Positions 7,370-9,569 of a DNA stretch of 9,569 bases are shown in pieces. The number at the start of each line of letters is the position of its first letter. The first letter of the stretch is position 1. This DNA is from an uncultured Coriobacteriaceae bacterium. Its GTDB lineage: Bacteria > Actinomycetota > Coriobacteriia > Coriobacteriales > Atopobiaceae. The stretch covers positions 1 through 9,569 of the forward strand of contig UWSJ01000069.1 of the NCBI GenBank assembly GCA_900549525.1, given 5' to 3'. A program made the translations under genes and the position numbers. The notes beneath the pieces were generated by a model. It did no database searches. It was not told the origin of the DNA and saw only the letters and a program-made list of their open reading frames with translations.

Positions 7370-7523
7370 CGTCTGGCCCCGCCTACGAGAACACAAGCAA
7401 CGCCCCCACCCACCTCGTCGAGTGCGAGTTCCACAGGCGCGCTTTTTGCACCGAGGACCGTCTGAGCAGGCGATGAGGTGGGTGGGGGCTGTCCCTCGGG
7501 GAAGAGGGGGGCGGGGCCAGACG
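7370..7523. repeat. Nested inverted repeats between adh and the COG0523 gene
   Basis: The outer arms are a perfect 14-bp inverted repeat: CGTCTGGCCCCGCC at 7370-7383 and GGCGGGGCCAGACG at 7510-7523. Inside are 19-bp arms at 7402-7420 (GCCCCCACCCACCTCGTCG) and 7471-7489, paired at 18 of 19 positions, the exception being a G-T pair on the plus strand. The inner arms enclose 50 bases that include GTGC/GCAC (7422-7425 with 7448-7451) and a TTTTT run (7443-7447). No open frame uses the element. It resembles a MITE-like repeat unit or a structured RNA. Confidence 0.7.
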
Positions 7524-7531
7524 CCCCGCCC
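7509..7531 (-). terminator. GC hairpin just after adh, probable transcript end
   Basis: On the minus strand GGGCGGGGC, loop GTCTG and GCCCCGCCC form a perfect 9-bp stem starting 6 bases after the adh stop. It is followed by CCCTCTTCCCC rather than a T run, so efficiency as an intrinsic terminator is uncertain. Its distal arm is shared with the outer inverted repeat at 7370-7383. Confidence 0.5.
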
Positions 7532-7537
7532 GCGAAG

Positions 7538-8596
7538 CTAGTCGATGACGACGACCGGCTTGATGAGGTCGGCCGGCTTGTCCCTCATGAGGAAGAGGGC
7601 CTCCTCAAGGTGATCCCAGCCGTGGAAGACGTGGGTGGCCAGCGGCGCCACGTCGAGACGACCGGACGAGACGAGGGATCCGAGCTTCTCCATGCGGAGC
7701 CTGCCGCCGGGCATGAGGCCGCCGCGGATGTCCTTGTGGCCCATGCCGACGCCCCACTCGACGCGCGGAATCTTGATGTAGTCGCCGTTGCCGAGGTAGT
7801 TGACGTTGCCGATCTTGCCGCCCGGCTTGAGCGCCTTCACGGCGTCGATGAAGGTGTCGCAGCCACCGCCGGCCACCACGACGCGATCGACGCCCTCGCC
7901 GTTCGTGAGCTCGAGCACCTGGTCGGCGATGGGGCCGTCCTTGTAGGAGATGAACTCGCCGGCACCGTAGCCCTTGGCCACCTCGACGCACTTGGGGCGC
8001 GTGCCCACGGCGATGATGCGGGAGGCGCCGCGCAGGGCAGCACCGGCCACGCTCATGAGGCCCACAGGGCCAATGCCGATGACGAGGACGGTGTCGCCAA
8101 ACTGCACGTCGGCAAGCTCGACGCCGTGGAAGCCGGTGGGCACCATGTCGGAGAGCATGCAGGCGTCGACCGGGTTGATGTTCTCGGGTAGCAGAGCCAA
8201 GTTGCCGTCGGCGTCGTTTACGTGGAAGAACTCACCAAAGACGCCGTCCTTGAAGTTGGAGAACTTCCAGCCTGCCAGCATGCCGCCGGAGTGCATGGAG
8301 TAGCCGGCCTGGGCCTCGAGGGAGTTCCAGTCGGGCGTGATGGCGGGGACGAGCACCTTGTCGCCCGGCTTGAAGTCCTTGACGCAGGCGCCGACCTCGA
8401 CGACCTCGCCGCAGGCCTCGTGGCCGAGGATCATGTTGTGGCGGTCACCGATGGCGCCCTCCCAGAGAGTGTGGACGTCGGACGTGCAGATGGCGACGGC
8501 AAGCGGCTTCACGAGCGCGTCGAGCGGCCCGAGCTCGGGCTTGTCCTTCTCGATCCAGCCGGACTCACCGATCTTGAGCATTGCGTAACCCCTCAT
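7538..8596 (-). CDS. adh: NADP-dependent secondary (isopropanol) alcohol dehydrogenase
   Basis: A zinc-containing medium-chain dehydrogenase that interconverts secondary alcohols such as 2-propanol and ketones such as acetone with NADP(H). Its 352 residues match the length of the Thermoanaerobacter brockii and Clostridium beijerinckii enzymes. The catalytic zinc ligands are in register: Cys37 (AICTSD), His59 (ILGHEA) and Asp150 (MLSDMVPTGFHG). The Rossmann motif is GIGPVG at 174-179. NADP specificity is indicated by Gly198, Thr199, Arg200 and Tyr218, where the brockii enzyme has Gly, Ser, Arg and Tyr. Start: ATG at 8596 with GAGGAG (8602-8607) 5 bases upstream and the usual MRGYAML beginning; the 20 extra residues of the longer frame to 8656 are unlike the family. 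It is flanked by long non-coding gaps, so it is probably a single-gene unit. In a fermenter it would regenerate NADP+ or reduce acetone-like ketones; the substrate is inferred. Confidence 0.95.
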   Translation of the reverse strand: MRGYAMLKIGESGWIEKDKPELGPLDALVKPLAVAICTSDVHTLWEGAIGDRHNMILGHEACGEVVEVGACVKDFKPGDKVLVPAITPDWNSLEAQAGYSMHSGGMLAGWKFSNFKDGVFGEFFHVNDADGNLALLPENINPVDACMLSDMVPTGFHGVELADVQFGDTVLVIGIGPVGLMSVAGAALRGASRIIAVGTRPKCVEVAKGYGAGEFISYKDGPIADQVLELTNGEGVDRVVVAGGGCDTFIDAVKALKPGGKIGNVNYLGNGDYIKIPRVEWGVGMGHKDIRGGLMPGGRLRMEKLGSLVSSGRLDVAPLATHVFHGWDHLEEALFLMRDKPADLIKPVVVID

Positions 8597-8894
8597 GCGA
8601 TCTCCTCTCGAAAAGGTCGTTGGGGAGCCGTCACCCATGCGGCTCGCCGAGCCCACTCCTACGGGCCCCGTGACCCGCCCATGCGAGCCACCGATGGAAC
8701 ATGTTCGCGGGCATGTGTCTCACGGAGGGCCTTGTTTTCGTAAAAGCTACCTCAGCGGTTGGGTTTCGTCGGGGAAAGGAGGGACGCAACTCCACGGGCA
8801 TACACACGTCACGTTCCGACTTGCTCTATGTAGTTGTCACAGACGCAGGCCTCGCCAGCCGCCCAGAGCAGACCCACGTGAACAGGCGTGTCCC
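8597..8894. other. Non-coding divergent region between adh and the murQ fragment
   Basis: About 300 bases separate adh (leftward) from the murQ fragment (rightward), so promoters for both should lie here. Visible elements are the adh ribosome site (8602-8607), a perfect palindrome GAACATGTTC (8697-8706) about 100 bases upstream of adh, and a near-palindromic AT-rich stretch TTTTCGTAAAA at about 8734-8744. I found no convincing -35/-10 pair. Short open frames here have no start signal or recognisable family and look spurious. Confidence 0.4.
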
Positions 8895-9197
8895 ATGCTT
8901 GACCTCACGAAACTCACAACCGAACAGCGCAACCCCAAGACCATGGAGCCCGACACCTTCACCCCACTCCAGACAGCCACGGTCATGAACGAGGAGAATG
9001 AGAACGTCGTGCGGGGCCTTGGCGAGGTGCTGCCACAGGTGGCCACCGCGATCGAGTGGGCGGCCGGCGCGGCAACGGCCCACACTCAGCAAGTCACGAC
9101 GCGGTCGGGTACGTTTTTCGAACCAGTAACGTGCCCTGCCGCATTGTCATGCTCCGGCAGCACGACTGCTGGGCACGGTCGCTGGAGTGCGGCGTGA
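8895..9197 (+). pseudogene. murQ: 5' fragment of murQ (MurNAc-6-phosphate etherase)
   Basis: The frame from ATG 8895 begins MLDLTKLTTEQRNPKTME, the typical N-terminus of MurQ. That enzyme removes the lactyl ether from N-acetylmuramic acid 6-phosphate during cell-wall recycling. Similarity continues through MNEENENVVRGL and LPQVATAIEW to about residue 58 (position 9068) and then stops. The next segment expected, GGRLIYxGAGTSGR with the sugar-phosphate-binding site, is missing in every frame. The frame then runs through unrelated sequence to TGA at 9195-9197, giving 100 residues of a protein of about 300. A catalytically active product is not possible. No murQ 3' part is visible before ppdK. 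The ribosome site is weak (AGG about 11 bases upstream). Most likely a deletion or insertion removed the rest; a small functional peptide cannot be excluded. Confidence 0.8.
9123..9185. repeat. Branched imperfect palindrome downstream of the murQ break
   Basis: Outer pairs CCAG (9123-9126) with CTGG (9182-9185) and CGTGCCC (9130-9136) with GGGCACG (9171-9177) enclose two smaller hairpins: CTGCCG (9136-9141) with CGGCAG (9155-9160), and CAGCA (9158-9162) with TGCTG (9167-9171). Together they can fold into a three-way branch, apart from shared bases at the junctions. No T run follows. It may be a repeat-element or mobile-element end, or a structured RNA. Confidence 0.45.
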
Positions 9198-9279
9198 ATC
9201 CTCCGCGAACGGTTGCTATTTCCGGACGAACGGCTCGGCGTGAAAGAAAGCGTTGCGCCTACCGCTCTAAGTTGACCGC

Positions 9280-9336
9280 TTATCGATAATCATTTGCGGA
9301 GAAAAGATGTATGCGAATTCGTAGTCATTTTCGCAT
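9280..9336. promoter_or_regulatory. AT-rich region with two dyads upstream of ppdK, candidate promoter/operator
   Basis: In a distinctly AT-richer patch, TTATCGATAA (9280-9289) is a perfect 10-bp palindrome. ATGCGAA (9311-9317) and TTCGCAT (9330-9336) form a perfect 7-bp dyad around 12 bases. TTGACC at 9272-9277 resembles a -35 element, but no -10 at normal spacing was found. This lies 95-150 bases upstream of the ppdK start and probably contains its promoter. The stretch 9337-9430 shows no further element. Confidence 0.35.
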
Positions 9337-9430
9337 CCATCGGCTCGTATCCTCTCCCCCAACGCGGACGGTCGTGAAGCCGCAGGCGCGTAGGGCCCAT
9401 GCCCACGCACACGGACGAAGGGGAAGCGAC

Positions 9431-9569
9431 ATGGCAGACGCACGGGAGCAGCTCGCAGAAGACGGGAAGTCTACGGCCACGACGCGCCGCATCTGGCGCT
9501 TCGGAGCCGACGAACGCGGGGCCGACGTCACGGAGGGCACGGCGCGCGACAACCAAATCCTCGGCGGCA
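9431..9569 (+). CDS. ppdK: Probable pyruvate phosphate dikinase, N-terminal 46 residues (runs off window)
   Basis: The frame opens at ATG 9431 after AAGGGGAAG (about 9419-9426) and stays open to the window edge. The protein starts with a charged stretch (MADAREQLAEDGK), then IWRFGADERGAD and finally ARDNQILGG. The single last base, A, would begin a lysine codon. W-x-FG followed by about 20 residues and then a LLGGKGANLAEM-like motif is the standard beginning of pyruvate phosphate dikinase, which interconverts pyruvate, ATP and phosphate with PEP, AMP and pyrophosphate in the cytoplasm. The N-terminus is longer than in many family members by about 18 residues. Other PEP-utilising enzymes share a GGKGA motif, so the call rests on the WRFGAD...LGG spacing and only 46 residues. 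Confidence 0.7.
   Translation, partial: MADAREQLAEDGKSTATTRRIWRFGADERGADVTEGTARDNQILGG

Noticed and set aside
7421..7470. Core of the nested repeat as a T-box, tRNA or other known RNA
   Set aside because: No T-box TGGNACCGCG motif, no tRNA cloverleaf with a GTTCRANNC T-loop and no RNase P or tmRNA signature could be found.
7370..7523. CRISPR array or insertion sequence
   Set aside because: There are no regularly spaced direct repeats, no cas genes and no transposase frame; the element is only inverted repeats.
8597..8656. 20-residue N-terminal extension of the alcohol dehydrogenase
   Set aside because: The ribosome site GAGGAG lies just upstream of ATG 8596, and that start puts Cys37, His59 and Asp150 in exact family register.
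8697..8706. GAACATGTTC as a LexA/SOS box
   Set aside because: The Gram-positive LexA box needs GAAC and GTTC separated by four bases; here there are only two, and the neighbouring gene is not a repair gene.
8701..8988. 95-codon plus-strand frame starting within the adh-murQ gap
   Set aside because: It has no ribosome site and no recognisable family, and it overlaps the murQ fragment in another frame.

Overview
The window is GC-rich and strongly codon-biased, with genes on both strands. The mix points to an anaerobic actinobacterium of the class Coriobacteriia (Olsenella/Atopobiaceae type): a type III glutamine synthetase, a TBADH-type NADP secondary alcohol dehydrogenase, the start of a probable pyruvate phosphate dikinase, and remains of a zinc-ribbon/membrane-anchor/YD-repeat surface protein. 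The taxon is inferred from gene content and was not tested by a search.

Layout. Positions 1-917 (+) hold the C-terminal part of a type III glutamine synthetase, closed by a clear intrinsic terminator. Next is serB (989-1654, +), a short phosphoserine phosphatase. A minus-strand block follows: an HdeD/DUF308 membrane protein (1904-2440), two tandem MntP-type manganese exporters (2609-3175 and 3462-4037) and a transglutaminase-like protein (4117-5631). Immediately upstream of the transglutaminase gene lies a broken, multi-frame relic (about 5640-6099). It contains a zinc ribbon, one membrane segment, an NFPD motif and a YD-type segment. Further along on the minus strand are a COG0523/CobW-type GTPase (6228-7271) and the secondary alcohol dehydrogenase (7538-8596). 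The right end returns to the plus strand: a 5' fragment of murQ (8895 to about 9068, then unrelated sequence), a structured non-coding stretch, and the first 46 residues of a probable ppdK (from 9431).

How the genes relate. Glutamine synthetase and SerB belong to nitrogen and amino-acid metabolism. The two mntP copies are a metal-efflux pair, and each has a dyad-symmetric sequence in its upstream region. Adh and PpdK fit fermentative redox and pyruvate/PEP metabolism. No single pathway unites the window.

The most unusual parts are non-coding or decayed. First, a 17-bp unit bounded by a 10-bp direct repeat accounts exactly for one frameshift in the zinc-ribbon relic. Second, nested inverted repeats (14 bp outer, 19 bp inner) lie between adh and the COG0523 gene, and one outer arm can form a competing hairpin. 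Third, murQ is cut off near codon 58, close to a branched palindrome. No CRISPR array, transposase, tRNA or rRNA was seen, and I found no convincing complete new multi-gene system.
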